Positions 1-9,431 of a stretch of 47,712 nt of DNA are shown piece by piece. The stretch is from Prevotella sp. GTDB taxonomy: Bacteria; Bacteroidota; Bacteroidia; Bacteroidales; Bacteroidaceae. Positions within the stretch are counted from its first letter, which is position 1; each line of letters begins with the position of its first letter. A program made the translations under genes and the position numbers. The stretch covers positions 1 to 47,712 of the forward strand of contig JAGAGD010000059.1 in assembly GCA_017627765.1 (NCBI GenBank), given 5' to 3'. Under the pieces are notes generated by a model, which searched no databases, had not been told where the DNA came from, and worked only from the letters and a program-made list of their open reading frames with translations.

Positions 1-379
1 GCTTAAACTATGTAAACGAACATAAGGAATGAAAAAGTGAAAGGTGTCCTTTCGCGATGCGAAACGTGGCATATCGCAGTGCGATATGTGGCATATTGCA
101 GTGTCAAACGTGCCCTTTCACACTGCGAAAGATGCCCTTTGATTTTTTTAACAGTTATGAGTTTTTAGACGAAACGTATAATGCCTTGATATTGAACGAT
201 TTACTAAAAAGAGCGAAAAGCTGCCAAATACTCGCATATTTTGCAACTTCATTTCGCTCGGTCGTAAAATTTTAAGTTATGGGCAAGGTTAGTTAATCAA
301 TTTTTTACCCAACTCCGCTCTGAAAATTGCAAGTTTTCCTCTCGGCAAAGACAAGAAAAGAAAAATTGCTTTCAGATTG
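1..379. repeat. Right part of 625-bp dispersed non-coding repeat
   Basis: This stretch matches the reverse complement of 16429-16805 almost base for base over long blocks and ends at a shared TTTCAGATTG. It opens with an array of about four imperfect palindromes with a 21-23 nt period (about 50-140), such as TTTCGCGATGCGAAA and ATATCGCAGTGCGATAT, separated by GTGGC or TGCCC spacers. A larger stem-loop follows at 211-259. The only reading frame, at 57-275, has no recognisable protein character. The rest of the element lies at the opposite end of the window. Confidence 0.85.
211..259. repeat. Conserved stem-loop inside the dispersed repeat
   Basis: GAGCGAAA at 211-218 pairs with TTTCGCTC at 252-259, and an inner TGC pairs with GCA around an 18-nt loop. 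The same position in the inverted copy (16549-16600) forms a 17-bp stem with one mismatch. The outer stem bases differ between copies but stay paired. Confidence 0.6.
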
Positions 380-524
380 TTATGAGTTTTCGGATTATTC
401 AGATGAGCTATAATCATAACCACAACCATGCACAATTAAAAAATAGTGGGATTTGATTTTTTGTAAAACTAATAATTAAAAACACAAAAACTAAAAAGAA
501 AGTGGATAGTTACGGACTGTTTTG

Positions 525-556
525 TTTGGTTTTCTCCTTTCTAAATAGTAACTTTG
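525..556 (+). promoter_or_regulatory. Bacteroidetes-type promoter for the SpoIID/AmpG operon
   Basis: TTTG at 525-528 is followed after exactly 20 bases by TAACTTTG at 549-556, matching the primary sigma factor consensus of the phylum (TTTG-N19..21-TAnnTTTG). Transcription would begin near 562, giving a leader of roughly 85 nt before the start codon at 650. Bases 380-524 between the repeat and this promoter are AT-rich and hold nothing else I can recognise. Confidence 0.8.
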
Positions 557-649
557 CAGCGAATATATTTATTCTTCTGATTTGTCAAATGTCTTTTTGA
601 GGGCTGCAGACGAGTTTGAAGACAGATTTATTTTAATTTATACATATTT

Positions 650-3600
650 ATGAGAGAGAAAATACAATGCTTCCTGCCATGTAACTCGCTGACAGAAGCA
701 GAACAGAATATAGCCCAGTTGCTTGGCGACAAGACTATAGGCAGCGTTACGCTTCTGGTTAATGACGAGGCAATGCTGGGAGAGCAATTACCTGCAAGAT
801 GCCAGATGATTAAGATTGAAGGTCTGACTTCGTCGGAAACGATTAAGCAGATGTCTGAGGTGCTTACGGCAGAATATGCGCTTATAATACTGAAAGAAAC
901 ACCTTTTGTTCTTGGTCAGTATGCTCTTGAACGAATGTTGAGAACTGCCAGAGAGACAAGTGCGCAGTTGGTTTATAGCGACTATTATAAAGAAGAAAAA
1001 GAAAATAAAGATAATAGTTTGCAAGATGCCTCAAACACCCAGCACTCAGTACTAACCCGCCATCCCGTTATCGACTATCAGGCTGGCAGTCTGCGCGATG
1101 ATTTCGATTTCGGTTCAGTCATTCTCGTGAGAGGAGACAGCCTGCGCGAGTATGCTGTTCAGGCTGATGGCAACAACTATAAATATGCAGGAATATACGA
1201 TTTACGCCTGTTCCTGAGCAGAAGAGGACAATTGTTTCATATTAACGAGATGCTCTATACAGAGCAAGAGTTTGACCTTCGTCGCAGCGGTGAAAAGCAA
1301 TTCGACTATGTTAATCCACGAAACCGCGAAGTGCAGATTGAGATGGAACAGGCTGTAACCAGTCATCTTGAACAGATTGGTGCAAAGATAGAGACTGGAA
1401 ACTATTCGGATATAGACTATAAAGAAGAAGATTTCCCCGTTGAGGCTTCTGTTGTCATACCAGTTTTCAATAGAGAGAAGACAATTTGCGATGCGGTTGA
1501 CTCCGCACTTAGTCAGCAGACCAAGTTCCCGTTCAATGTAATCGTTGTTGACAATCACTCTACTGACAAGACAACTGAACTGCTTAATAAGTACGATGAC
1601 AAACGGCTTATCCACATTGTGCCTTCGCGCCACGACCTCTGTATTGGCGGCTGCTGGAATGTGGCAGTCAACGACGAGCGATGCGGAAGGTTTGCTGTGC
1701 AACTCGACAGTGACGACTTGTATTCTTCGCCACGAACATTGCAGCAGATAGTTGATGCATTCTATAAACAGAAGGCTGCAATGATAATAGGTTCTTACCG
1801 TATGTGCGACTTTGAACTGAATACTCTGCCTCCTGGAATTATTGACCATAGAGAGTGGACTGACTCTAACGGACCAAACAACGCACTGCGAATAAACGGA
1901 CTCGGTGCGCCTCGCGCATTCTACACTCCGATGCTCCGACACCTCAGATTCCCAAACACAAGCTATGGCGAAGATTATGCGCTCGGGCTGGCTTTCAGCA
2001 GAAAGTACAGAATAGGCAGAATCTATGACGAACTGTATCTTTGCCGAAGATGGGGAGGAAATAGCGATGCAGCCTTGTCGGTGGAGAAGATAAATGCAAA
2101 CAACTTGTATAAAGACCGCTTGAGAACAATAGAGCTGTTTGCGCGTCAGCAGTTGATTGCAGGACAGACCGCTACACGCGAGGAAGACTCGTTGCAGCGT
2201 TTCTTCTACAGACAGTTAGAGAGTTGGGACGATGCCCGTAAACGCTATGACGACCTGCGACACGTCAAGACTCGCGAAATAAATATAGGCGACTTTACGG
2301 CTACTGTGCAGTATAATCCTGCAAGAATTGTCTCAACTGGTGCAAGCATTGACAAAAAGACTATAAGTGAGCGTCCTTGTTTCCTCTGTGAACCGCAACG
2401 CCCGTCGTGCCAGATAGTGAAACACATCGACCATAGGTTTGACTTTCTCGTCAATCCTTTTCCAATTCTTCCTCAGCATTTCACTATTCCTGCACTTAAA
2501 CATCAACCGCAGCGCATAGAAGACAACTATCTGGAAATTAGAAGGATATTGCAGATGTTCCCCGATCTAACCGTTTTCTATAACGGTCCGCAATGCGGAG
2601 CATCGGCGCCAGACCATCTTCACTTGCAGGCAGGACGCAATCTTAGACTGCCTTTGCAGACACAGTGGCAACGGCTTAGCCGCAATCTACAGCCTGTTTT
2701 GGAATATAACAATAGTCTGAAACATACAGCAGGAAATCATCAGACAAGCACTGGCGGAATGAAAGAAGGCATCTACCGCATACTTGACTATCCGTGTGCG
2801 GCAATGCTGCTTTATAGTAATACAACAGAGAGCGACGACTATCTGTTCAGAAAATTATATGCCGCAATGCTAACTGTAACAAAGAACGATGACCAGCAAG
2901 GTAAGGAAAAACCAGAACCGATGATGAACATCGTAAGCTGGAAGCAAGGCGGAAGCAACATCAATGTTATTTTCCTTCGCAGAAAACACCGTCCTGATTG
3001 CTACTTTGAGCAAGCAGAAAGGCAACTGATGGTCAGTCCTGGTGCATTAGATATGGCTGGACTGATAATTACACCGCGCGAGAACGATTTCCTTACTATC
3101 ACCGACAGCGAAGCAGAGGATATTCTCAACGAAGTTTCATATAGTGAAGAGCAAGTTGAGAGACTAATAAATCTGCTTACAATCCCAGAGTCGGACAAGC
3201 GCTTGCTTAAGTCAAAAAGAAAAGAGGAACCGCAGGTTAAGGTTGGAATTGTAAGTGCAGAGAGCATTAGTTTCACTCTCAACGGTCAGTACTCAGCAAA
3301 AGGCGCAATGATTAGCGGACCGCAAAAGGTTGAATTCTCTGAAGGAGGAATTTTGTGGAATGGTAATCAGTATCGCGAACTGACATTCCTGCCGAAAGAT
3401 TCTCATTCTACATTCTCGCTGGAAGATGTTACGATAGGAGTGAATTTCCACTGGCAGCGCAAGGAGACCGAGACATTTGAAGGAACACTGCGCCTCGTTG
3501 TTGAAGCAGACAAGATATGCGTTATCAATGAATTGCCAGTAGAAAACTACTTGAAAAGTGTTATTTCGAGTGAGATGAGGGCAGATGCCTCAATAGAATT

Positions 3601-4459
3601 GCTGAAGGCTCACGCCGTAATTTCGCGCTCATGGCTGATGGCGCAGCTGCAGCGCCGACAGGAAAAGGCTGCAGGAAAAGACAACAATTTCTTCTCTTTC
3701 CAGAAAACTAAGAATAGTTTGATAAAATGGTATGACAGAGAAGACCACACCATATTTGACGTATGTGCCGACGACCATTGCCAGCGCTATCAGGGAATTA
3801 CAAGGGCTACGCGCAAGGAAGTGGCACAGGCTGTAGCAGAGACACGCGGAGAAGTGTTGCTGTCAGGCAATGAAATTTGCGATGCACGCTTCAGTAAATG
3901 CTGCGGCGGGCAGACAGAAGAGTTCCAGTATTGTTGGGATGACAGCCAGAAACCTTATCTTGTAAGTGTTCCCGACCCATACTGCAACACCGACGACAAG
4001 CAGATTCTCCGTCAGGTATTGAACGACTACGATCTTGAAACGGCTGACTTCTATAATTGGAATGTGAGATATACTGTGGAAGAACTTACGCAGCTCGTGG
4101 CTAAGAATACAAAATTAGACTTAGGAGAGATAACCGACCTTGTTCCGATGGAGCGTGGAAAGAGTGGCAGAATATGGAAACTGAAACTCTGTGGCACTAA
4201 AGGTGAGTTCATAATTGGAAAGGAACTTGAAATCAGAAGAGTGCTGAGCGATTCGCATCTCAAGAGCAGTTGCTTTGATGTTGAGCACGAAACCGATGAA
4301 GAAGGAAACACTGTGGCATTCGTCTTGAACGGAAAAGGATGGGGGCATGGTGTGGGATTGTGCCAGATAGGAGCAGCCGTGATGGGTGAGAAAGGTTTTA
4401 ACTACAGGGAAATATTGCTCCACTACTATCAAGGTGCAGATGTCTCAAGAATATATTAA
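650..4459 (+). CDS. Glycosyltransferase 2 / DUF4922 / SpoIID (LytB) fusion protein
   Basis: This 1269-residue protein has three domains. A GT2-type glycosyltransferase spans about residues 263-500, with a VVIPVFN start, a VVDNHSTD loop and a DSDD metal site. It is preceded by a weaker glycosyltransferase-like stretch (residues 1-130). A DUF4922 domain (about 530-815) carries HLHLQAG near residue 657, like the histidine motif of HIT/galactose-1-phosphate uridylyltransferase folds. A SpoIID/LytB domain (about 860-1269) includes [15 protein letters not shown] and ends with [12 protein letters not shown]. SpoIID-type domains act on or bind peptidoglycan glycan strands. No signal peptide is visible, so its location is unclear. 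Two AmpG-like permease genes follow at short spacing, which supports a role in wall turnover or recycling. Domain calls are firm; the combined function is inferred. Confidence 0.85.
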   Translation: MREKIQCFLPCNSLTEAEQNIAQLLGDKTIGSVTLLVNDEAMLGEQLPARCQMIKIEGLTSSETIKQMSEVLTAEYALIILKETPFVLGQYALERMLRTARETSAQLVYSDYYKEEKENKDNSLQDASNTQHSVLTRHPVIDYQAGSLRDDFDFGSVILVRGDSLREYAVQADGNNYKYAGIYDLRLFLSRRGQLFHINEMLYTEQEFDLRRSGEKQFDYVNPRNREVQIEMEQAVTSHLEQIGAKIETGNYSDIDYKEEDFPVEASVVIPVFNREKTICDAVDSALSQQTKFPFNVIVVDNHSTDKTTELLNKYDDKRLIHIVPSRHDLCIGGCWNVAVNDERCGRFAVQLDSDDLYSSPRTLQQIVDAFYKQKAAMIIGSYRMCDFELNTLPPGIIDHREWTDSNGPNNALRINGLGAPRAFYTPMLRHLRFPNTSYGEDYALGLAFSRKYRIGRIYDELYLCRRWGGNSDAALSVEKINANNLYKDRLRTIELFARQQLIAGQTATREEDSLQRFFYRQLESWDDARKRYDDLRHVKTREINIGDFTATVQYNPARIVSTGASIDKKTISERPCFLCEPQRPSCQIVKHIDHRFDFLVNPFPILPQHFTIPALKHQPQRIEDNYLEIRRILQMFPDLTVFYNGPQCGASAPDHLHLQAGRNLRLPLQTQWQRLSRNLQPVLEYNNSLKHTAGNHQTSTGGMKEGIYRILDYPCAAMLLYSNTTESDDYLFRKLYAAMLTVTKNDDQQGKEKPEPMMNIVSWKQGGSNINVIFLRRKHRPDCYFEQAERQLMVSPGALDMAGLIITPRENDFLTITDSEAEDILNEVSYSEEQVERLINLLTIPESDKRLLKSKRKEEPQVKVGIVSAESISFTLNGQYSAKGAMISGPQKVEFSEGGILWNGNQYRELTFLPKDSHSTFSLEDVTIGVNFHWQRKETETFEGTLRLVVEADKICVINELPVENYLKSVISSEMRADASIELLKAHAVISRSWLMAQLQRRQEKAAGKDNNFFSFQKTKNSLIKWYDREDHTIFDVCADDHCQRYQGITRATRKEVAQAVAETRGEVLLSGNEICDARFSKCCGGQTEEFQYCWDDSQKPYLVSVPDPYCNTDDKQILRQVLNDYDLETADFYNWNVRYTVEELTQLVAKNTKLDLGEITDLVPMERGKSGRIWKLKLCGTKGEFIIGKELEIRRVLSDSHLKSSCFDVEHETDEEGNTVAFVLNGKGWGHGVGLCQIGAAVMGEKGFNYREILLHYYQGADVSRIY

Positions 4460-4511
4460 CAGATAACTTTAAGTAAAGACTAAGAATTAAAGCCAATTAG
4501 ATAGAGGGATA

Positions 4512-5816
4512 ATGAATAAGAAAAGTAATAGAACCAGTAACATGATGGAGTGGATTCGCTCTGGATCATGGGTAGCAACTTCTAATTTTGCAGAAGGTAT
4601 TCCATACGTTGCGGTAATGACCTTGTCGCTGATTATGTATAAAAACATGGGACTGTCGAATACAGAAGTAACGCTATATACATCATGGCTTTATCTGCCT
4701 TGGGTCATTAAGCCTTTATGGAGTCCATTTGTTGACGTGTTGAAGACAAAGCGTTTTTGGATACTTCTTATGGAACTTGTAATTGGGGCGACATTGGCAG
4801 GCGTGGCTTTCACTCTGCCTACAAGCTTCTGGTTGCAGGGAACACTGTGCTTTTTCTGGCTTATGGCTTTCTCAAGCGCAACCCACGACATTGCTGTGGA
4901 CGGTTTCTATATGCTCGGCTTAGACCAGCAAAAACAGTCGGTCTTTGTTGGTGTGCGCAGTTTTTTCTATAGGGTGAGCATGATTTTGGGGCAAGGCGCA
5001 CTGGTAATGCTTGTCGGTAAATGGCTTGAAGAAACGGGAAAAGTAGCATATTCGTGGAGTCTTGTGTTCTATCTTATGTCTGCGCTTTTCATTTGTTTAT
5101 TCATATTCCATGCTCTTATACTGCCTAAGCCAGACGAAGACGGAAAAAATGAAAAATCAAGTGCTAAGGATATTTGGAGAGAACTGATAGACACGGTTGT
5201 TACTTTCTTTAAGAAACCGCAGGTAATAGCAGGAATATGCTTCATGCTTTTCTACAGAATGCCAGAAGGGCTGCTTGTAAAGATTTCAACACTTTTCCTT
5301 ATAGACAATCCGAGTTGTGGAGGTTTAGGTCTTACAGAGGTGCAACTTGGTCTTGTTCAGGGAACAGTTGGTGTTGTAGGACTTGTTGCTGGAGGTATTA
5401 TCGGAGGTATTTTGGCAGGAATATATGGACTGAAAAGATGCCTTTGGCCGATGGTCTGCTCCATAACACTGCCCGACCTTGTGTATGTTTACTTAGCATA
5501 CGCTCTGCCTGCAAACCTTGCAGTTGTTAATGTCTGTGTGTTTATAGAACAGTTTGGCTACGGATTCGGCTTTACGGCATATATGCTATACCTTATATAT
5601 TATAGTCAAGGAGAACATAAGACGTCACACTATGCTTTGTGTACGGCATTTATGGCACTCTCTATGATGTTGCCCGGAATGGTTGCAGGAGCACTTCAGG
5701 AGGTAGTAGGCTATCGTCTTTTCTTCATAATAGTTATGCTTTGCTGCCTTATAACTTTCCTTGTTGCTTCGTTTGTTCGTATTGATGCAGATTTCGGAAG
5801 AAAGAAAAAGGAATAG
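4512..5816 (+). CDS. AmpG-like MFS permease, copy 1
   Basis: This 434-residue integral membrane protein has about 12 hydrophobic segments. It belongs to the AmpG/PAT branch of the major facilitator superfamily: the FAEGIPY start, KPLWSPFVD after the second segment and SSATHDIAVDG resemble the corresponding motifs of E. coli AmpG. AmpG proteins import anhydro-muropeptides across the inner membrane for recycling. The gene begins 52 bases after the SpoIID fusion gene, with no terminator between them, so co-transcription is likely. The substrate is inferred from family and context; a different sugar or peptide cannot be excluded. Confidence 0.82.
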   Translation: MNKKSNRTSNMMEWIRSGSWVATSNFAEGIPYVAVMTLSLIMYKNMGLSNTEVTLYTSWLYLPWVIKPLWSPFVDVLKTKRFWILLMELVIGATLAGVAFTLPTSFWLQGTLCFFWLMAFSSATHDIAVDGFYMLGLDQQKQSVFVGVRSFFYRVSMILGQGALVMLVGKWLEETGKVAYSWSLVFYLMSALFICLFIFHALILPKPDEDGKNEKSSAKDIWRELIDTVVTFFKKPQVIAGICFMLFYRMPEGLLVKISTLFLIDNPSCGGLGLTEVQLGLVQGTVGVVGLVAGGIIGGILAGIYGLKRCLWPMVCSITLPDLVYVYLAYALPANLAVVNVCVFIEQFGYGFGFTAYMLYLIYYSQGEHKTSHYALCTAFMALSMMLPGMVAGALQEVVGYRLFFIIVMLCCLITFLVASFVRIDADFGRKKKE

Positions 5817-5872
5817 AAACTGATAGTTGATATAGTAACTTTAGGAAACTTAATAAACTGAAGAATAATAGA

Positions 5873-7177
5873 ATGGACAAAGACATCCATATAAATGAAT
5901 TGGCTGCAAAGAAGAAACTTTGGCTGTGGCTGCCTTCACTCTATTTTGTGAAAGGCATACCATACGCTGTGTTGACTATTCTTGCTATGGTTGTCTTTAA
6001 AAGAATGGGACTTTCAAATGGTGTCGTTACGTTCTATATCTCTTGGTTCTTGCTCGGATGGATAGCCAAACCACTATGGCGACCTGTTGTTGATACGTTG
6101 ATTACCCGCAGGTTCTGGGTTCTGCTGACGGAGTTGCTTATGGCTGCCTTGCTTTATGTTATAAGCATTGTCATGGTGAAAGATTCTTGGCTGGGCTACT
6201 CATTCTTCTACATGCTTCTGCTTTCCGTTGTGGCTTGTACCCACGATGTTGCGGTAAACAATTACTACATTGAGCAACTCAACAGGCATTCTTCGCCACG
6301 TTTTGTTGTAATTCGTAGGATATTCAGTGGAATTTCGTTGCTGATAGTTAGTGGTGTAATGGCTATGGTTGGCGGTAACATGGAGGTGATAACAAGGAGA
6401 ATAGACAACTCTTGGGCATTTGTTTTCTATCTTCTCTCAATTGTCGTGGCTATTTTCTTTATTTACCATCTGATAGTTCTACGTCGTCCTTCAGACGATA
6501 TGCCTATAGTTTATAGGTTCAGCGTTAAGAAGTTCCGTAGGATGTTCCGTCGCAGGGCTGTTGCTTTCTTCAGAAAACCGAAAGCATTACATTCTATTAT
6601 TTTCCTCGTTCTTTATCCAGTAAGTTTCGGCTTGTTGACAAGGGTTTCCGTATTATTTCTCATTGACCGACCAAGTTATGGAGGGTTAGGACTATCACCG
6701 CAAGACTTTGGTTTTGTAGAAGGTACGGTAGGTGTGTCAGCACTCATTGTAGGTGGTATATTTGGACTGCTCTTGAAGTCGCGTTTTGGCTTGAGGCGCA
6801 GTCTGCTGCTAATGACATTGTCGTTGCTACTTGCACCATTGCCATTTCTTCTGCTAAGCTTTGAGTTGCCGCAAGAACTGTTTTTCATCAGCATTTGCAT
6901 AGCAGCAGAACATTTTCTCATAGGCTTCGGACTGAATGCATACCTGGCGTATCTTGAGCATTTTAGTCGGGGCATCCACTCGTCTGCACATAAAGGCATG
7001 AGCATGGCTATCACAGCATTTTCACTTATGGTGACGGGTATGATTTCTGGCGATTGGCAAGAGGCTGTAGGTTATCAGAATTATTTCACTTATGTTACCA
7101 TTTCTGGATTTATAATGATCATAGTCCTGCCACTTGTTTACGCAAAAGATTTGCCACATAGTTCTAAAGACGAATAA
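5873..7177 (+). CDS. AmpG-like MFS permease, copy 2
   Basis: This is a second 434-residue permease of the same family, 56 bases after the first. Shared signatures are VKGIPYAV, KPLWRPVVD, ACTHDVAVNNYY and RPSYGGLGL. The two are clearly paralogues of equal length but are far from identical, so this is an old tandem duplication. Two adjacent AmpG-type carriers suggest either different muropeptide substrates or a heteromeric carrier. Neither idea can be tested from sequence alone. Confidence 0.8.
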   Translation: MDKDIHINELAAKKKLWLWLPSLYFVKGIPYAVLTILAMVVFKRMGLSNGVVTFYISWFLLGWIAKPLWRPVVDTLITRRFWVLLTELLMAALLYVISIVMVKDSWLGYSFFYMLLLSVVACTHDVAVNNYYIEQLNRHSSPRFVVIRRIFSGISLLIVSGVMAMVGGNMEVITRRIDNSWAFVFYLLSIVVAIFFIYHLIVLRRPSDDMPIVYRFSVKKFRRMFRRRAVAFFRKPKALHSIIFLVLYPVSFGLLTRVSVLFLIDRPSYGGLGLSPQDFGFVEGTVGVSALIVGGIFGLLLKSRFGLRRSLLLMTLSLLLAPLPFLLLSFELPQELFFISICIAAEHFLIGFGLNAYLAYLEHFSRGIHSSAHKGMSMAITAFSLMVTGMISGDWQEAVGYQNYFTYVTISGFIMIIVLPLVYAKDLPHSSKDE

Positions 7178-7252
7178 AGGTATTAATATTATTTTATTGC
7201 AATTTTCTTATTTATTATAATGAAAGTTGCAAAAAAATATGGTATGTTGCTA

Positions 7253-7279
7253 TTGTTTCGAGAAACTTTAGTATATTTG
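7253..7279 (+). promoter_or_regulatory. Probable promoter of lemA-htpX
   Basis: TATATTTG at 7272-7279 fits the -7 box TAnnTTTG. The -33 side is weak: only a TTG at 7253-7255, closer than usual. The leader to the start at 7334 would be about 48 nt. Confidence 0.5.
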
Positions 7280-7333
7280 CGGAGTTAAAAACAGATTAAT
7301 TTATAGTGAAACAAAAATAAATTTTGAAAAACT

Positions 7334-7897
7334 ATGACAGTATTTTTGATTATTTTAGGAATTATCGTGCTTTTAGGAGCATGGGCGGTAGGCATCTATA
7401 ACAATCTTGTTCGCCTGCGCAACAATCGTGAAAACGCTTTTGCCAACATTGATGTTCAACTGAAACAGCGCCACGACCTCGTTCAGCAGCTTGTTGCAAC
7501 AGTAAAAGGATATGCGACTCACGAGAAAGAAGTGCTTGAAAAGGTTACTAATGCGCGTGCCGCAGCTATGTCTGCTAATACAATCAACGACAAGATTCAG
7601 GCAGAAAACGCTCTCAGCAGTGCACTTGCTGGACTTAAAGTCTCTGTTGAGGCTTATCCAGACCTGAAGGCTAACCAGAACTTCTTGCAGTTGCAGAACG
7701 AACTGGCTGACATAGAAAACAAGCTGGCTGCTGTTCGTAGATTCTTCAACTCTGCAACAAAGGAACTCAACAATGCTGTTCAGACGTTCCCTTCAAACAT
7801 CCTTGCTGGAATGTTTGGCTTTACAAAGCAGCCTATGTTTGAAGTCTCTACTGAAGAGAGAACTGTGCTCGACAAGGCTCCAGAGATTAACTTCTGA
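7334..7897 (+). CDS. lemA: LemA family protein
   Basis: This 187-residue protein has one N-terminal membrane segment (about residues 3-22) followed by a long helical domain. The stretches YNNLVRLRNNRENAFANID, VQLKQRHDLV and the LVATVKGYATHEKEVLE region are hallmarks of the LemA family. Length is normal. LemA proteins are membrane-anchored with the helical domain outside the cytoplasm, and their biochemical role is not settled. The stop codon is two bases before the next start, so it is translationally close to an HtpX-like protease. This LemA-M48 pairing is common in bacteria and suggests joint work in membrane protein quality control. Confidence 0.93.
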   Translation: MTVFLIILGIIVLLGAWAVGIYNNLVRLRNNRENAFANIDVQLKQRHDLVQQLVATVKGYATHEKEVLEKVTNARAAAMSANTINDKIQAENALSSALAGLKVSVEAYPDLKANQNFLQLQNELADIENKLAAVRRFFNSATKELNNAVQTFPSNILAGMFGFTKQPMFEVSTEERTVLDKAPEINF

Positions 7898-7899
7898 TA

Positions 7900-8904
7900 A
7901 TGAAGTACGTAGGTCTATACACGCAAGTAAGGCGAAACAACCGTCTGACGGTGTTCTTGCTGCTTATGTTTCCTGTAATTATACTGATTACAGTATGGGT
8001 TTTCTTGCTGTTGGTCAACTACTTCGGAAACGGATATTATAACGAGTATGGCGAGTTTGTGAACCAAGTAAGCATGTCTGATGTGAATTATTATTTCCTT
8101 CAGGCATTGCCTTGGGTTGTCGGTGGAGTAGGTGTATGGTTCTTGTTCGCTTATTTCAACAATACGGCTATGATAAAAAGTGCTACAGGAGCACGCCCGC
8201 TTGAAAGAAGAGAGAATCCACGTGTCTATAATATAGTGGAGAATCTGTGCATGACATGCGGAATGAATATGCCGAAAGTGAATATTATTGACGACCCTAT
8301 GCTCAATGCTTTCGCGTCTGGTATTGATGAGAAAAGCTATACTGTTACTGTTACCACAGGGCTGCTTGACACTCTTGACGACAGGGAACTTGCTGGAGTG
8401 ATAGGACATGAACTTACGCATATTCGCAATCGCGACACACGACTGCTTGTTGTCAGCATTGTTTTTGTTGGTATCATCAGCACGATTATGAGCATGACGG
8501 TAAACTTCATTGACGTTATAATGCGAACAGGAGGTGCTTCACGACGCAGCAATGACGATAAGGGAGGTGGCATTTCAATAATAGTTGCCTTGATTATTGC
8601 TCTTGTTTGCAGTGCTATTGCCTATTTTTTCACATCTATTACTCGCTTTGCTATTTCCCGCAGACGTGAATATATGGCTGATGCAGGAGGTGCTGAGCTA
8701 TGCGGCGACCCACGAGCATTAGCATCCGCACTGCGCAAGATATCGGAGATGACGGGATTGCAGCAGGTAAAGCGTGATGATATTGCCCAGCTTTTCATCG
8801 CTCGTCCTCAGGCTTTAAATGGAAAAAGAACTAATTTCTTGTCATCCCTTTTCGCTACTCATCCCGATATAAACAAGCGAATAGAGATATTAGAGCAATT
8901 CTAA
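7900..8904 (+). CDS. M48 family (HtpX-like) membrane metalloprotease
   Basis: This 334-residue protein has two N-terminal membrane segments (about residues 16-45 and 68-90), the zinc motif GHELTH followed by IRNRD, then two further hydrophobic segments. A REYMAD-type third zinc ligand region follows (RRREYMADAGGAEL). This is the standard order for HtpX/M48B proteases, which cut misfolded membrane proteins. Start at 7900 is set by coupling to lemA. A strong hairpin terminator follows at 8961-8993. The gene is HtpX-like; I leave the symbol blank because several M48 subgroups share these motifs. Confidence 0.9.
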   Translation: MKYVGLYTQVRRNNRLTVFLLLMFPVIILITVWVFLLLVNYFGNGYYNEYGEFVNQVSMSDVNYYFLQALPWVVGGVGVWFLFAYFNNTAMIKSATGARPLERRENPRVYNIVENLCMTCGMNMPKVNIIDDPMLNAFASGIDEKSYTVTVTTGLLDTLDDRELAGVIGHELTHIRNRDTRLLVVSIVFVGIISTIMSMTVNFIDVIMRTGGASRRSNDDKGGGISIIVALIIALVCSAIAYFFTSITRFAISRRREYMADAGGAELCGDPRALASALRKISEMTGLQQVKRDDIAQLFIARPQALNGKRTNFLSSLFATHPDINKRIEILEQF

Positions 8905-8960
8905 TTGTCTTCCAGTTGTAGTGAGGCTATATTGAAATAGAAGATAATATGCAAATAGAA

Positions 8961-8999
8961 ATATGCAGAGCAATTAAAAGTTGCTCTGCATATTTCTTT
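8961..8999 (+). terminator. Terminator of lemA-htpX operon
   Basis: A perfect 13-bp stem (8961-8973 with 8981-8993) around a 7-nt loop is followed by a T-rich tail. Confidence 0.8.
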
Positions 9000-9060
9000 A
9001 TGGTATAAGTATATTTAGTCCGACTTTTGTCTGACATGAATCAGATAGATGTATAAAAAT

Positions 9061-9090
9061 AAAGCCCGAATCACTTGATTCGGGCTTTTC
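9061..9090 (-). terminator. Terminator downstream of initiator tRNA
   Basis: A perfect 13-bp stem (9061-9073 with 9076-9088) with a 2-base nominal loop is flanked by A and T runs, so it could work in both directions. It lies just 3' of the tRNA on the minus strand. Confidence 0.8.
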
Positions 9091-9093
9091 TAG

Positions 9094-9166
9094 TTGCGGA
9101 GGCAGGACTCGAACATGCGACCTCCAGGTTATGAGCCTGGCGAGCTACCAACTGCTCCACTCCGCG
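9094..9166 (-). tRNA. Initiator tRNA-fMet (CAT)
   Basis: The minus strand folds as a 73-nt cloverleaf with loop CTCATAA (anticodon CAT), D stem GAGC/GCTC and TTCGAGT T-loop. It has two initiator hallmarks: a C1 to A72 mismatch at the top of the acceptor stem and an A11-T24 pair in the D stem. The anticodon stem is CCAGG/CCTGG, so only two of the three G-C pairs usually found at 29-31/39-41 are present. The T stem has a T-C mismatch at 52-62. The 3' CCA is not encoded (genomic CTA follows A73). Confidence 0.92.
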
Positions 9167-9187
9167 ATGTTTCTTATTTTGTGGCTG

Positions 9188-9219
9188 CAAAGGTATACAT
9201 TATTTTGTATACATGCAAA
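9188..9219 (-). promoter_or_regulatory. Promoter of initiator tRNA
   Basis: On the minus strand TTTG (plus positions 9216-9219) is followed after 20 bases by TACCTTTG (9188-9195), an exact consensus arrangement. Transcription would start a few bases upstream of mature tRNA position 1. Confidence 0.75.
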
Positions 9220-9337
9220 TATTTTCTGCCTTTTTTCTTTATTTCTTATGTTTTTTCTTTCTTTTTTAGATTTAAATCTTATTTTTTGCAGTTATATAGC
9301 CCCTTTTGTTGTGTATTTTCTTCTTTATGATAGCAAA

Positions 9338-9400
9338 AAATTACGGCTGGAAGCATATCCCAATGAATGGTTTGCAAATGCTTTCAGCCGTAAAAATGAT
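9338..9400 (-). terminator. Terminator of the GH20 gene
   Basis: Arms TTACGGCTGGAAGCAT (from 9341) and ATGCTTTCAGCCGTAA (to about 9395) pair nearly perfectly. On the minus strand the hairpin runs into a T tract. It lies about 35 bases after the GH20 stop codon. Confidence 0.75.
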
Positions 9401-9431
9401 TATGATTTTTATTTGAAGTTTTATCTGCTAT

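Noticed and set aside
50-140. Palindrome array as a CRISPR
   Set aside because: Units differ from each other, the period is about 22 bp without variable spacers of constant length, and no cas genes are present.
57-275. 72-codon open frame inside the dispersed repeat
   Set aside because: It runs through the palindrome array and stem-loop, its sequence reflects the repeated palindromes, and the structure rather than the reading frame is conserved.
1202-1942. 246-codon frame on the minus strand
   Set aside because: It is antisense to the conserved glycosyltransferase domain and has no recognisable protein features.
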